Assembly (NCBI GenBank): GCA_016125555.1
Contig: WGLN01000008.1
Span: forward strand, 124,001-188,000
Origin: Porphyrobacter sp.
Lineage (GTDB): Bacteria; Pseudomonadota; Alphaproteobacteria; Sphingomonadales; Sphingomonadaceae
Reading direction: 5' to 3'
DNA: 64,000 bases
Shown here: piece by piece, positions 33,921 to 41,427 of the stretch
Position numbering within the stretch: the first letter of the stretch is position 1
Layout of the letters: each line of letters starts with the position of its first letter
The notes under the pieces: generated by a model
What the model was told of the DNA's origin: nothing
Seen by the model: the letters and a program-made list of their open reading frames with translations, nothing else
Databases searched by the model: none
Program-made: the position numbers and the translations under genes

Positions 33921-35074
33921 GGGGCAGTCTCCTCAGGGGCAATGCCCAGCAGCTGGCGCTTCTCGGCACGGGTCAGGAAATCGGCGTCGGAAACCTGCGA
34001 CCAGAGCCGCTCGCGATCCTCGGAAAGCGCCGGAACCCGATCGAGATCGATTCCGAGTTCGGCCTCGGGAAACCACGGAGCGAGCCCCTCGCGCAGTGCG
34101 GCAAACAGCTTCTCGGCCAGAGGCAGCAGGGTCAGGCGCCACAGCGCGCGATTGGCTTCCCGGTAGTTCGAATAGGTATTGTCCCCCGGAAGCCCGAGCA
34201 GCATCGGCGGCACGCCGAAGGCGAGCGCAATGTCGCGCGCCGCGGCGCTCTTCAGCGTGGCGAAGTCCATGTCGGCGGGCGAAAGGGCCATGCTCTGCCA
34301 CTTGAGTCCGCCGTCGAGGAGCATTGGCCGGCCCGCGTTGGCCGCCCCGGAGAAGGCGATGTCGAGTTCGCGCTTCAGGCGTTCGAATTGCTCGTGGGCG
34401 AGCGCCATGCCGTCGCCCGTCTCGTAAACCAGCGCACCCGAAGGCCGCGCGGCGTTCTCCAGCAGCGAGCGGTTCCAGCGCGCTGCGGCATTGTGGATCG
34501 TCACTGCCTGATGCGCCGCTTCCAGCGCTCCGGCACCGAGGTGGTCGTCGAGAGGGTGCATGGCACGGATAGCGATGATCGCGGGCCAGCCGTCCTCGTC
34601 CTCGATCGGGATGCGAGTGGTTCGGTTCTGCACGGAGTAATCGTAGGCACACGGCCAACCGTCGGGGCCGGTGACGACCTTGACCCTCTCGGGGCGCAGT
34701 GCGAACAGTTCGATCGGTGTGCCGCTCGCATCCTTGATGATCTGCACATAGCCGTTGCCGTGCAGCAGCAGGTGCGCGGCAAGGGTTTCGACCAGCGATT
34801 GCCCAGCGCTCGATGCTGTGACGAGTTTCGCCAGCTGCGGTCGATTGCAGTGCAGCGGCGTCTGGCCCACGCCCTCGGCGACGATACGGATCGAACGCTG
34901 CGCGATCGGGTTGGCAAGAAAGCTCTCCTCGACCGCACGGCGATAGTCGAAACCGTGCGCTGCGTAGCCCGTCTCGAAAGCGGGCAGCCAGCCCTGCAAC
35001 ACTCCGGGGGCGAGCGGCACGCGAGTGCGCGCCCCGCCCTTGAAGGCGGAGAGAATCCGTTCGAGCATGGCCAT
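33917..35074 (-). CDS. GTA portal protein, HK97 type (g3-type)
   Basis: A 385-residue portal through which DNA is packaged and released. It has HGNGYVQIIKDASG, ALRPERVKVVTG, the clip/stem region and the conserved LLGLPGDNTYSNYREANRAL, all standard for HK97-type portals. The ATG at 35074 begins MAMLERILSAFKGG. It follows the large terminase stop by 28 bp and overlaps the next gene by 4 bp. Confidence 0.94.
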   Translation of the reverse strand: MAMLERILSAFKGGARTRVPLAPGVLQGWLPAFETGYAAHGFDYRRAVEESFLANPIAQRSIRIVAEGVGQTPLHCNRPQLAKLVTASSAGQSLVETLAAHLLLHGNGYVQIIKDASGTPIELFALRPERVKVVTGPDGWPCAYDYSVQNRTTRIPIEDEDGWPAIIAIRAMHPLDDHLGAGALEAAHQAVTIHNAAARWNRSLLENAARPSGALVYETGDGMALAHEQFERLKRELDIAFSGAANAGRPMLLDGGLKWQSMALSPADMDFATLKSAAARDIALAFGVPPMLLGLPGDNTYSNYREANRALWRLTLLPLAEKLFAALREGLAPWFPEAELGIDLDRVPALSEDRERLWSQVSDADFLTRAEKRQLLGIAPEETAP

Positions 35075-35102
35075 CAGGTGTTCCTTAAGTAAGGCGCCGA
35101 TT

Positions 35103-36431
35103 TTACAGCGGGTGCACGCCGGGTCGCCTGGTGCGACCCAGCATCAGTTCGGTCAGTGCCCAGACCAGCGCGTCGGCGCGATCGGGGCTGCGCCCGGGGC
35201 CGGCGTAGGCGCCGCCCACCAGCAAGCCGCACAGCTGATCCTCGAGATGCGCGAACATCCCGGCGTGCCGGACCCGTCCGGCGGCGTAGAGCGCCGCAAT
35301 CGGCTCGGCGCGGGCGACCTTGCCGCGGCTGGCGTGGACCAGCCGCAGCGGCAGGGCCTGATCGGCGGCGCGCAACACGCTCTCGACCATCGCGCCGCCC
35401 TGATTGGCTTCGGCCACCACCCGGTCGGCGCTCCATTCCTGTGCTGTCTCGGCGACCCGCCGCGCCCATTGTGCTGGCGCTGCGCCGGCCATCGAACAAT
35501 CGGCCAAGACGCGTGCGATCCCGTCCGTCCCAAGCCCGGCCACCACGATGCCGCACTCGTCGCCGGTGGCGCTCGCCGGCGGGTCGACCGCGACCACTAC
35601 TCTGGCATTTTCGACAGCGGGTCCACGATCGCGCGCCTGTTCGAGCAGCGAACGGGTCCACAGGGCACCCTCGATGTCCTCCAGCAGCTCCCCGAGGATT
35701 TCCTGGCGGGCGAGTCGGGTTCCGCCGAATTCCTGCCCGATCGCGGCAATGAAGCGCGCGGCAAGGTGAGCGGAATTGTCAGCGGTCGAACCGCGGCTGA
35801 TCACCACCTCGGCACTCGCTTCCGCTTGGGCATGGAGCCGCTGCACCAACGGCACCGCGCGCGGTGTGGTGGTCACCGCGATGCGCGGATCCTTGCCCAG
35901 CCTCATTCCAAGCAGCAGATTGTCCCAGCAACGGGTCGCACGCTCGTGTGCCAGCGACCACTTGCCGATCTCGTCGCACCACGCGTGACTATGCTGAGGG
36001 CCCCGCAGCGCTTCCGGCTCGGCGGCCGAATAGAGCTGCGCCTGCGCCCCGCTGCCGAAGCGCACGCGATGAAGCGAGGGTTCGAAGTGCGGCTTGTGCT
36101 CGGGGCGGAAGACCGCCAGCAACCCGCTCTCGCCCTCGACCATGACGGCGCGTGCCTCTGCCAGCGAGGAAGAGACGAGGGCGATCCGGGCGTCGGGGTT
36201 GTTGTCGGCAATCATCCGCACCCATTCGGCACCCGAGCGGGTTTTGCCGAAGCCCCGGCCGGCCATGATCATCCACACGCGCCAGTCCCCGGGAGGCGGG
36301 AGCTGCTCTGGACGAGCATGATAATCCCAGAGATATTCGAAGTCGTTGCGCTCCCCCTGGCTGAGGCGCCTTGCCAGTGCCTCACGCCGCACGCTCTTTT
36401 GTCGCGAAAGCCAGTCGAAGGGCCTCGACAT
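35103..36431 (-). CDS. GTA large terminase (g2-type)
   Basis: A 442-residue DNA-packaging motor. The ATPase Walker A is AGRGFGKT (residues 57-64), and the Walker B-like DE is in HAWCDEIGKW. The nuclease acidic residues are in VVAVDPPASATGDECG, VVAEANQGG and SPDRADALVWAL. GTAs package random chromosomal pieces by a headful-type process, which fits loss of sequence-specific cutting. It starts one base into the small terminase stop (TGATG). Confidence 0.95.
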   Translation of the reverse strand: MSRPFDWLSRQKSVRREALARRLSQGERNDFEYLWDYHARPEQLPPPGDWRVWMIMAGRGFGKTRSGAEWVRMIADNNPDARIALVSSSLAEARAVMVEGESGLLAVFRPEHKPHFEPSLHRVRFGSGAQAQLYSAAEPEALRGPQHSHAWCDEIGKWSLAHERATRCWDNLLLGMRLGKDPRIAVTTTPRAVPLVQRLHAQAEASAEVVISRGSTADNSAHLAARFIAAIGQEFGGTRLARQEILGELLEDIEGALWTRSLLEQARDRGPAVENARVVVAVDPPASATGDECGIVVAGLGTDGIARVLADCSMAGAAPAQWARRVAETAQEWSADRVVAEANQGGAMVESVLRAADQALPLRLVHASRGKVARAEPIAALYAAGRVRHAGMFAHLEDQLCGLLVGGAYAGPGRSPDRADALVWALTELMLGRTRRPGVHPL

Positions 36432-36886
36432 CAGGCGCTTCCCCCCTTTGGCTTGGCCGCGGCTTCGGCGCGGCGGCGGATTTCCTCGATCTTGCGATCG
36501 ATCGACGCGCGCACCTCGGCGACGGTGACATTGCGTTCTTGGCCGCCGGTCCCTGATGCTGCCGCGCTGCGGTGTGCGGCGAGCAGTCGCATGGCGTTGG
36601 CGAAGTCGAACTTCTGCCCCTCGGCCACATAAGGGTCGCCTTCGCGCAGGCGCCGTATCATGTCCATCTCCAGGTGGAGATAGCCTTCGGCGAGCGCGCT
36701 GCGCCAGGCCCGAGCGAACTCGGGCTCCTCACGCCGGGTGCGATAGGCGCGCGCCAGCCCGATGCCGGCGGCTGTCGCAGCCCGCGACACGTTGGAGGTT
36801 GCTGCGAGGGTTTCCAGAAAGCGCGCTCGCCAGTGACGGTCGAGCACAGGCGGGCGGCTGCGGGCGTCGTCACCGGATTCGGCCAT
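36431..36886 (-). CDS. GTA small terminase (g1-type), first gene of the cluster
   Basis: A 151-residue protein with a helix-turn-helix-like block (RFLETLAATSNVSRAATAAG), an AYRTRREEPEFARAWRSAL segment and a charged C-terminal helix (EIRRRAEAAAKP). This is the GTA version of the small terminase, a reduced one with presumably little DNA specificity. The ATG is preceded by GGGAGGT. A promoter-like region lies about 85-135 bp upstream. It overlaps g2 by one base. Confidence 0.85.
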   Translation of the reverse strand: MAESGDDARSRPPVLDRHWRARFLETLAATSNVSRAATAAGIGLARAYRTRREEPEFARAWRSALAEGYLHLEMDMIRRLREGDPYVAEGQKFDFANAMRLLAAHRSAAASGTGGQERNVTVAEVRASIDRKIEEIRRRAEAAAKPKGGSA

Positions 36887-36913
36887 GACTACCTCCCTCG
36901 CGGTGACGTGAGC

Positions 36914-36933
36914 GGCACCTCAAGAGGTGTGCC
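36914..36933 (-). other. Stem-loop in the untranslated leader of the GTA operon
   Basis: GGCACCTC (36914-36921) and GAGGTG-T-GCC (36924-36933) can pair with one bulged base around a 2-nt turn. It lies between the predicted start of transcription near 36963 and the g1 start at 36886. It may protect the 5' end or affect early read-through. It is a single weak structure, so the meaning is open. Confidence 0.4.
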
Positions 36934-36969
36934 GCCTGCCGGCGAATCACAATTTTTCGATGATGCCCT

Positions 36970-37020
36970 TTGATAACCAGATAGCGTTACGATGTCAACA
37001 AAAATAACCATAATGGTTAT
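36970..37020 (-). promoter_or_regulatory. Predicted promoter and operator of the GTA cluster
   Basis: On the minus strand TTGACA (36998-36993), a 17-bp spacer, and TATCAA (36975-36970) form a good sigma-70-type promoter. The perfect 17-bp palindrome ATAACCAT-A-ATGGTTAT (37004-37020) begins 5 bp upstream of the -35 box, centred near -49 relative to a start around 36963. That is a usual place for an activator. The region is AT-rich in a GC-rich window. GafA-type activation is known in R. capsulatus, but its site here is not established. Confidence 0.7.
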
Positions 37021-37147
37021 ACGAGGCGGAGGCTGTTGTCATCGGCTGGGGACGGCGTGGTCTATCCGCGCGTTGGCCGATTGACCCGGCCGAAATTCGT
37101 GCGATTCTGCCGGTCGGCTTTCTTCAGCAATATCAGGAGGAGAGTTG

Positions 37148-37417
37148 ATGAGCGATCGCGCGTTCCTTGCCCAGATGCAGGGCTATGGCCTCACCACGGT
37201 CGAGATCCATTATTTCATGCCCGATCACCGCAGCCTTTTGCAGCAGTTCGTGATGCAGCAATATGATGTCGCCCCGCAATTCCCGGAGCTCGACCGGTTT
37301 CTCGCCTTCTGGCGGCGCGAGATCGACGCGGTGCTGCATTCGGTCAGGGTGGCGCACAAGCACCTGATCGGCCCACAGGAATGGCGCGCCGTGGATGGGG
37401 TCATTTCGCTCCACTGA
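37148..37417 (+). CDS. usg: Usg-family protein
   Basis: An 89-residue cytoplasmic protein with the usg signature: FLAQMQGYGLTTVEIHYFMP and DHRSLLQQFVMQQYDVAPQFP, ending in a W-containing helix (FLAFWRREIDAVL). The family is nearly confined to alphaproteobacteria and has no settled function; in Caulobacter it lies upstream of trp genes. The ATG has AGGAGGA at 37135-37141. It faces away from the GTA operon, so the two share an upstream region of 261 bp. Confidence 0.9.
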   Translation: MSDRAFLAQMQGYGLTTVEIHYFMPDHRSLLQQFVMQQYDVAPQFPELDRFLAFWRREIDAVLHSVRVAHKHLIGPQEWRAVDGVISLH

Positions 37418-37446
37418 CGGGGGCGGACGCCCCGCGCGATCGGGAA

Positions 37447-38694
37447 CTAGATGATCCCGATCGCCTTGCCGGCACGTTCGAACATGCCGAGGATCGTTTG
37501 CACCTGCTCGGCAGAATGCTCCGCGCACAGCGAGCAGCGCAGCAGGGTCATGCCCGCCGGCGTCGCCGGAGGCCTGGCAAGGTTGACGTAGAGGCCCTCC
37601 TTCAGCAGCGCCTCCCACATCATCGCACCCTTTTCGAGGTCGGGCATAATCACCGCGATGATCGCGCTCTGCGGCTCCTCGGTGCCGAGTTTGAAACCGA
37701 GGTCCCGCAGGCCCTGGTGCAGCGTGCGGCTGTTCTCCCACAGGTGCGCACGCTTGTTGCCGTTGTGCATCAGCTTGCGGATCGAGGTGGCAGAGCTCGC
37801 CATTACCGCCGGCGGAAGGGCGGCGGTGAAGACATATGGCCGGCACACCAGCCGCAGCACCTCGAACTTCGGGTGGTTGGACACGCAGAAGCCGCCGACC
37901 GTGCCGACGCTCTTGGAGAAGGTGCCGATGATGAAGTCGACATCGTCGATCACGCCCTGGTCCTCGGCAACGCCGCGGCCGTGTTCGCCGATGAAGCCCA
38001 TCGAATGCGCTTCGTCGACCAGCACCATCGCGGCATGGGCCTTGGCGATGCGGACCATCTCCTTGAGCGGCGCGACGTCGCCCATCATCGAGTAGACGCC
38101 TTCGAGCACCACCAGCTTGCCCGCCCCTTCGGGAATGCGCTTCAGGCGCTTTTCCAGCGCCTCGATATCATTGTGCTTGAACGGCACGACCTCGGCGCGG
38201 CCCATCGCGCAGCCATCGTAGATCGAAGCGTGGCTGTCGATGTCGAGGATGATGTAATCGCCCTTGCCCGCGAGCGTCGAGATGATCCCGAGATTGGCCT
38301 GATAACCCGTCGAGAACACCATGGCGTGATCCATCGCGTAGAATTCGCGCAGCGCCGCCTCGACATCGCGGTGATCGCGGAAGGTGCCGTTGAGCACGCG
38401 GCTGCCGGTGGTGCCGGCGCCGAACTCCTCCATCGCCTGCTTGCCCGCCGCGATCACGTCGGGATCGAAGGTCATGCCCATGTAGTTGTAGGTGCCGAGC
38501 AGGATCGTGTCGCGCCCGTTGCAGATCGCGCGGGTCGGCGAGAGCACCTGTTCCATCACGAGGTTGAACGGATCCTCCACCCCGGCGGCGAGCAATTGCT
38601 CGCGGGTCTGGATGATCGGATCGAACTTCGCCAGCAGGTCGACGGGGCCGGAGACGGCAGCCGCATCGGCCGCCTTGAGAATGGGGTCGCTCAT
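37447..38694 (-). CDS. spt: Serine palmitoyltransferase
   Basis: A 415-residue PLP enzyme of the alpha-oxoamine synthase family, the first step of sphingolipid synthesis (serine plus fatty acyl thioester to 3-ketosphinganine). Marks are NYMGMTFDPDV, GAGTTGSRVLNGTFRDH, VDEAHSMGFIGEHGRG and the PLP lysine in GTFSKSVGTVGGF. The length matches Sphingomonas SPT (about 420). A dedicated acyl carrier protein gene lies 14 bp upstream, as in other sphingolipid-making alphaproteobacteria, which favours SPT over KBL or HemA. Confidence 0.92.
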   Translation of the reverse strand: MSDPILKAADAAAVSGPVDLLAKFDPIIQTREQLLAAGVEDPFNLVMEQVLSPTRAICNGRDTILLGTYNYMGMTFDPDVIAAGKQAMEEFGAGTTGSRVLNGTFRDHRDVEAALREFYAMDHAMVFSTGYQANLGIISTLAGKGDYIILDIDSHASIYDGCAMGRAEVVPFKHNDIEALEKRLKRIPEGAGKLVVLEGVYSMMGDVAPLKEMVRIAKAHAAMVLVDEAHSMGFIGEHGRGVAEDQGVIDDVDFIIGTFSKSVGTVGGFCVSNHPKFEVLRLVCRPYVFTAALPPAVMASSATSIRKLMHNGNKRAHLWENSRTLHQGLRDLGFKLGTEEPQSAIIAVIMPDLEKGAMMWEALLKEGLYVNLARPPATPAGMTLLRCSLCAEHSAEQVQTILGMFERAGKAIGII

Positions 38695-38708
38695 GCGAGG
38701 GGGCCTTA

Positions 38709-38951
38709 TCAGCTATCCTGCAACTTGTGGACTGCGGAAACGAGCTGCCCGTAGGTTTCGATCTCCGCCTGCTGGTTCATCGATATGATGATGTCGAACT
38801 CGTCCTCGATCGCGGCGACGAAATCCATCACCGTCAGGCTGTCGAACTCGAGATCCCCAGCGAAGGTGGTGCTGTCCTCGATCGCGATTCCCTTTTTGTT
38901 GAAGGGTTCGATCAGGGTGCGGATGCGCTCGTCGACTTCGGCGGGGGTCAT
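38709..38951 (-). CDS. Acyl carrier protein for sphingolipid synthesis
   Basis: An 80-residue acyl carrier protein. The phosphopantetheine serine is in LEFDSLTVMDFVAAIEDEF. It is more divergent than housekeeping AcpP and lies 14 bp upstream of spt on the same strand, so it probably supplies the acyl chain to SPT (AcpR type). I chose ATG at 38951 (MTPAEVDERI); the extension to 39014 is unlikely. Confidence 0.9.
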   Translation of the reverse strand: MTPAEVDERIRTLIEPFNKKGIAIEDSTTFAGDLEFDSLTVMDFVAAIEDEFDIIISMNQQAEIETYGQLVSAVHKLQDS

Positions 38952-39029
38952 GGGCTGGTGCTTTCGTTGGCTCGGTTGTGAGGTCGGCGTGGCCGATGAT
39001 ATATACGGCTGCAAAGCGGCGGATGGTGC

Positions 39030-39042
39030 AGCTTGTCAAGCT
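39030..39042. other. Small palindrome between acp and the PycTM gene
   Basis: AGCTTG-T-CAAGCT is a perfect 13-bp palindrome in the 143-bp region between two divergent genes. A TATATA box at about 38999-39004 lies nearby. It could be an operator, but there is no supporting copy. Confidence 0.3.
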
Positions 39043-39094
39043 TTCGCGGCGCGCTGGCGCGGCGAGGGCGGGCCGACTGGGGGAGGACCGGGAC

Positions 39095-39646
39095 ATGGTG
39101 CAGGCAGATGACGGGCAACCGGCGACAGCGCGCTACTCGCCGCAGACGGTCCACCTGATCCGCACGGCGCAGGTCAACACACTGACCCTTTCGCGGATGG
39201 CCGACCAGAAGGCGCAGATCTTGATGGGTGCGAGCTTCGTGGTGCTCTCGCTGGTGATCACCGCGGCGAACACCCACGCCATCGACTGGTCGATGCTTTG
39301 CCTAGCGGTGACCGCCTTCCTGTCGTCGATCTGCGCGGTGGTGGCGATCCTCCCCAAGCCGGGGCCGCCGGCACTCGATCGCTCGCGCTACAACCATCTG
39401 TTCTTCGGGCATTTCGCGCTCTCCGACGAAGCCAGCTGGACCGAAGACATGCTGACCGGATTGCAGGACGAGGAGACGCTCTACCGGATGATGCTGCGCG
39501 ATCTCTACCAGAACGGAGTGGTGCTGCGACGGCGCAAGTACCGCTTTCTCTACTGGGCCTACCGCATCTTCCTCGCCGGGCTCGCACTGACCCTGCTGGT
39601 CTACCTGCTCGAGGTTTTCGCGGTGCTGCCGCGTCCCGGAGCTTAG
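39095..39646 (+). CDS. Pycsar-effector-type (PycTM, DUF5706) membrane protein
   Basis: A 183-residue membrane protein. ADQKAQILMGASFVVLSLVI followed by a second helix (LCLAVTAFLSSICAVVAIL) is the PycTM/DUF5706 pattern. The middle has YNHLFFGHFALSDEASWTED and LYRMMLRDLYQNGVVLRRRK, and a last helix lies near the C-terminus. In Pycsar defence this domain is the membrane-wrecking effector switched on by cyclic CMP/UMP, but there is no cyclase gene beside it here. ATG at 39095 has GGGGGAGGA upstream. It may be a housekeeping relative. Confidence 0.8.
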   Translation: MVQADDGQPATARYSPQTVHLIRTAQVNTLTLSRMADQKAQILMGASFVVLSLVITAANTHAIDWSMLCLAVTAFLSSICAVVAILPKPGPPALDRSRYNHLFFGHFALSDEASWTEDMLTGLQDEETLYRMMLRDLYQNGVVLRRRKYRFLYWAYRIFLAGLALTLLVYLLEVFAVLPRPGA

Positions 39647-40011
39647 GCGGGGAGCAGTTCGCGGACGGCGTTCATGAAGGGGCTGATCGAAACCGGTTTG
39701 GAGAGATAGCCTGCCGCCCCCGCGGCACGAATGCGCTCCTCGTCGCCCTTGGCGGCGAAAGCGGTCACCGCCAACACGGGAATGCGCGACAGCCGCCTGT
39801 CGCGCCGGGTCGCCTCGATCAGGTCGACCCCCGAGACCCCGCCGAGCTGGATGTCCATGATGATGAGGTCGGGCGCCGTGGCGCGCGCGGTCTCGATGAC
39901 GCGGTGGCCGTCCGCCACCGGCTCGACCTCGAACCCGTTCGCCTTGAGAACGTCGCAGAACAATTTCCTGTTGAGGTCATTGTCCTCGACAACCATGATC
40001 CGTTTTGTCAC
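39643..40011 (-). CDS. divK: DivK-type single-domain response regulator
   Basis: A 122-residue receiver protein with no output domain. The phosphoacceptor Asp is in LIIMDIQLGGVSGVDL (about residue 52), the acidic pair in VVEDNDLN and the conserved lysine in YLSKPVSIS. FAAKGDEERIRAAG closely matches Caulobacter DivK, the cell-fate regulator that acts upstream of CtrA. The stop overlaps the converging PycTM gene by 4 bp (TTAG). CtrA itself is encoded at 61.7-62.4 kb. Confidence 0.9.
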   Translation of the reverse strand: MTKRIMVVEDNDLNRKLFCDVLKANGFEVEPVADGHRVIETARATAPDLIIMDIQLGGVSGVDLIEATRRDRRLSRIPVLAVTAFAAKGDEERIRAAGAAGYLSKPVSISPFMNAVRELLPA

Positions 40012-40092
40012 TGCTCGCCCCGTTTTCGCCCCGCTCCCGAATACCCCTCACGAGAGGACAGGACAATCCCGCTTCGCGACGCACCCGACCCG

Positions 40093-40341
40093 GTGAACCC
40101 GCAGATGCTCGCGCTCGCTGTGCTGGGCTGGGTGCTTGAGAGCGAGGAGCGCGCCGCGCGCTATCTCGAACTGACCGGTCTCGATCCCGATTCGCTGCGC
40201 GCCGGGCTCGGGGATCCGGCGATCCTCGGTTCGGCGATCGACTTTCTGATGGGCCACGAACCCGACCTGATCCGCGCGGCCGAGGCGCTTGCCGTCACGC
40301 CCGAGGAACTGGTTGCCGCCAAGGACGCTTTGACATCATGA
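40093..40341 (+). CDS. DUF3572 protein
   Basis: An 82-residue protein with the DUF3572 pattern (MLALAVLGWVLESEERAARY, LTGLDPDSLRAGLGDPAILG, then FLMGHEPDLIRAAEALAVTPEE). The family is alphaproteobacterial and of unknown role. The likely start is GTG at 40093 or the ATG at 40105; there is no good ribosome site for either. The stop overlaps the next gene by 4 bp, so the two are coupled. Confidence 0.78.
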   Translation: MNPQMLALAVLGWVLESEERAARYLELTGLDPDSLRAGLGDPAILGSAIDFLMGHEPDLIRAAEALAVTPEELVAAKDALTS

Positions 40342-40958
40342 CCCGCCCGCTCGTCATCAGCGACTGCGACGAAGTGCTGCTGCACATGGTCGCACCCTTC
40401 AAGGCCTGGCTCGAGACCAGCCAGGGCGTCAGCTTCAATCTCGAAGGCCACAATTTCGCCGAGGCGCTGCGCTGGCAGGAGAGCGGCGAACTGCTCGCCC
40501 CGGCCGATATCTGGCGGATGCTCGGGCGCTTCTTCGACACCCAGATGGATTCGCAGGCGCCGATCGCCGGCGCGGTCGAGAGCATCAACACTTTGACCGA
40601 AAAGGCTGACGTGGTGATCCTCACCAATCTCGTCGATGAGCGCCGCGACAAGCGCGCCGAGCAGCTCGCCGCGGTCGGCATCAACGCGCGCGTCTTCACC
40701 AATCAGGGACCCAAGGGCCCCGCGCTCAAGGCGATCATCGACGAATATGCCCCGACGCGGGCGCTGTTCATCGACGACCTTGCGCAACACCACGCGTCCG
40801 TCGCCGAGATCACCCCGCAGGTGACCCGCCTGCACCTGTGCGGCGAACCGATGATCGCCCACGCCATCGATTGCGCCCACAAGGCGGGCCACGCCCATTC
40901 GCGGATCGACCGCTGGGATGAGGCCTTGCCGTGGCTGCTCCAACGACTCGAGGAATGA
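40338..40958 (+). CDS. HAD-superfamily hydrolase
   Basis: A 206-residue HAD-like phosphatase. The nucleophile motif I is the divergent ISDCDEVLLH (residues 7-16), motif II is ILTNL, and motif IV acids lie in ALFIDDLAQHH. The function is unknown; the substrate is probably a small phosphorylated metabolite. It overlaps DUF3572 by 4 bp and is followed 4 bp later by a RidA-family gene. Confidence 0.85.
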   Translation: MTRPLVISDCDEVLLHMVAPFKAWLETSQGVSFNLEGHNFAEALRWQESGELLAPADIWRMLGRFFDTQMDSQAPIAGAVESINTLTEKADVVILTNLVDERRDKRAEQLAAVGINARVFTNQGPKGPALKAIIDEYAPTRALFIDDLAQHHASVAEITPQVTRLHLCGEPMIAHAIDCAHKAGHAHSRIDRWDEALPWLLQRLEE

Positions 40959-40962
40959 CGAC

Positions 40963-41421
40963 ATGACCATTGCTGCGAAACTCGAAGAACTCGGCATCGC
41001 CCTGCCCAAGGCCGCCGCACCGGTCGCCAGCTATGTGCCCGTCGCGGCGCATGGCGGGCTCGCCCATGTCTCGGGCCAACTCCCCTTCGTCGACGGCCAG
41101 CTGGTCACCGGAAGGCTGGGCGAGGACGTGAGCCTCGAGGACGGCCAGGCCGCGGCGCGGGCCTGCGGCCTGATGATCCTTGCGCAGCTCCAAGCCGCCG
41201 GCCTGCTCGAGCGGGTGGAGCGGGTGGTGAAGCTCGGCGCCTTCGTCAATTCGACTCCGGCTTTCACCGACCAGCCCAAGGTCGCCAACGGCGCATCGGA
41301 CCTGATGGAGCAGGTGTTCGGCGATGCGGGCAAGCACGCGCGGGCTGCGGTCGGCGTTCCCGCCCTGCCGCTGGGCGCGGCGGTCGAGGTCGATGCGGTG
41401 ATCGCGCTGAAGGATGCCTGA
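40963..41421 (+). CDS. RidA/YjgF family protein
   Basis: A 152-residue protein of the larger RidA type (YjgF_like_1), with SYVPVAAHGGLAHVSGQLPF and RAAVGVPALPLGAAVEVDAV. The residue at the deaminase arginine position is present (HARAAVGV). RidA proteins remove reactive enamine/imine products of PLP enzymes. Start is ATG at 40963; it is 4 bp after the HAD stop. Confidence 0.88.
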   Translation: MTIAAKLEELGIALPKAAAPVASYVPVAAHGGLAHVSGQLPFVDGQLVTGRLGEDVSLEDGQAAARACGLMILAQLQAAGLLERVERVVKLGAFVNSTPAFTDQPKVANGASDLMEQVFGDAGKHARAAVGVPALPLGAAVEVDAVIALKDA

Positions 41422-41427
41422 GGCCGG

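Noticed and set aside
36887..37147. Control of the GTA promoter by CtrA directly
   Set aside because: No TTAA-N7-TTAA box is present in this region; the only clear symmetric site is the ATAACCAT palindrome.
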